A DNA stretch of 64,000 nt from Serinicoccus marinus DSM 15273. GTDB lineage: Bacteria > Actinomycetota > Actinomycetes > Actinomycetales > Dermatophilaceae. Shown in pieces: positions 62,961 through 64,000 of the stretch. The stretch lies in assembly GCF_008386315.1 (NCBI RefSeq), contig NZ_CP043808.1, positions 2,604,001 through 2,668,000 of the forward strand, written 5' to 3'. The notes beneath the pieces were generated by a model that was given only the letters and a program-made list of their open reading frames with translations, ran no database searches and was not told where the DNA came from. The first letter of the stretch is position 1. Each line of letters starts with the position of its first letter. The translations under genes were made by a program, and so were the position numbers.

Positions 62961-64000
<1,040 letters not shown>

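Overview
The window is about 64 kb of very GC-rich DNA with dense, overlapping operons, many GTG starts and menaquinone-based respiration. It carries actinobacterial marker families (MenJ, an Eis-type acetyltransferase, WXG100, a C-terminal GGMGGMDF GroEL, a PhoP-like regulator). The best guess is a member of the Micrococcales, probably Intrasporangiaceae or a relative. That placement is inferred from gene style, not from a database search. The base sequence looks draft quality. At least a dozen conserved genes are broken by one-base frameshifts, most of them explained by one missing base in a G/C run, so 'frameshifted' entries should be read as probably intact genes.

Layout. 1-13.2 kb (minus): the NADH dehydrogenase operon nuoABCDEFGHIJKL, cut off inside nuoL. 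13.3-21.9 kb: menaquinone genes (menJ, menG, menF, menD) interleaved with two acetyltransferases and an MFS transporter. 22-30 kb: FGGY sugar kinase, helicase-associated protein, acyltransferase-3/SGNH protein, M13 peptidase. 30-34.7 kb: two tandem 92-residue membrane paralogues that share a promoter-spanning inverted repeat, a Nudix hydrolase, an ABC exporter and a GPP34 protein. 34.8-39.6 kb (minus): HMG-CoA lyase and the riboflavin operon ribD-ribE-ribBA-ribH behind an FMN riboswitch. 39.8-41.4 kb: XPB-type helicase.

41.4-44.4 kb is the clearest accessory island. It has visibly lower GC and holds a lactococcin-972-like bacteriocin, a DUF1430-type seven-helix immunity/transport protein and an ABC ATPase, inserted between the helicase and a two-component system. 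The ATPase reading frame runs into the 3' end of the helicase, which marks the probable junction. 44.5-48.1 kb: response regulator, histidine kinase, HtrA-like protease. 48.1-52.5 kb: ABC-F protein and a SqdB/SqdX-like pair that suggests synthesis of a sulfoquinovosyl lipid. 52.5-64 kb: Nramp-related transporter, thiamine-binding-type protein, HelD/HelR-like ATPase, a glycosyltransferase pair, a DoxX-like membrane protein, HD hydrolase, DUF4031-Nudix protein, WXG100 protein and groL (5' end beyond the window).

Two genome-wide signals stand out. First, the heptamer GTATGCC/GGCATAC occurs about 70 times (hand count), forces rare codon pairs (TAT-GCC, GCA-TAC) and twice forms an exact inverted repeat at a start codon. 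Second, many genes have a TANNNT-like -10 box 6-10 nt before the start codon and no Shine-Dalgarno, the pattern of leaderless mRNAs.
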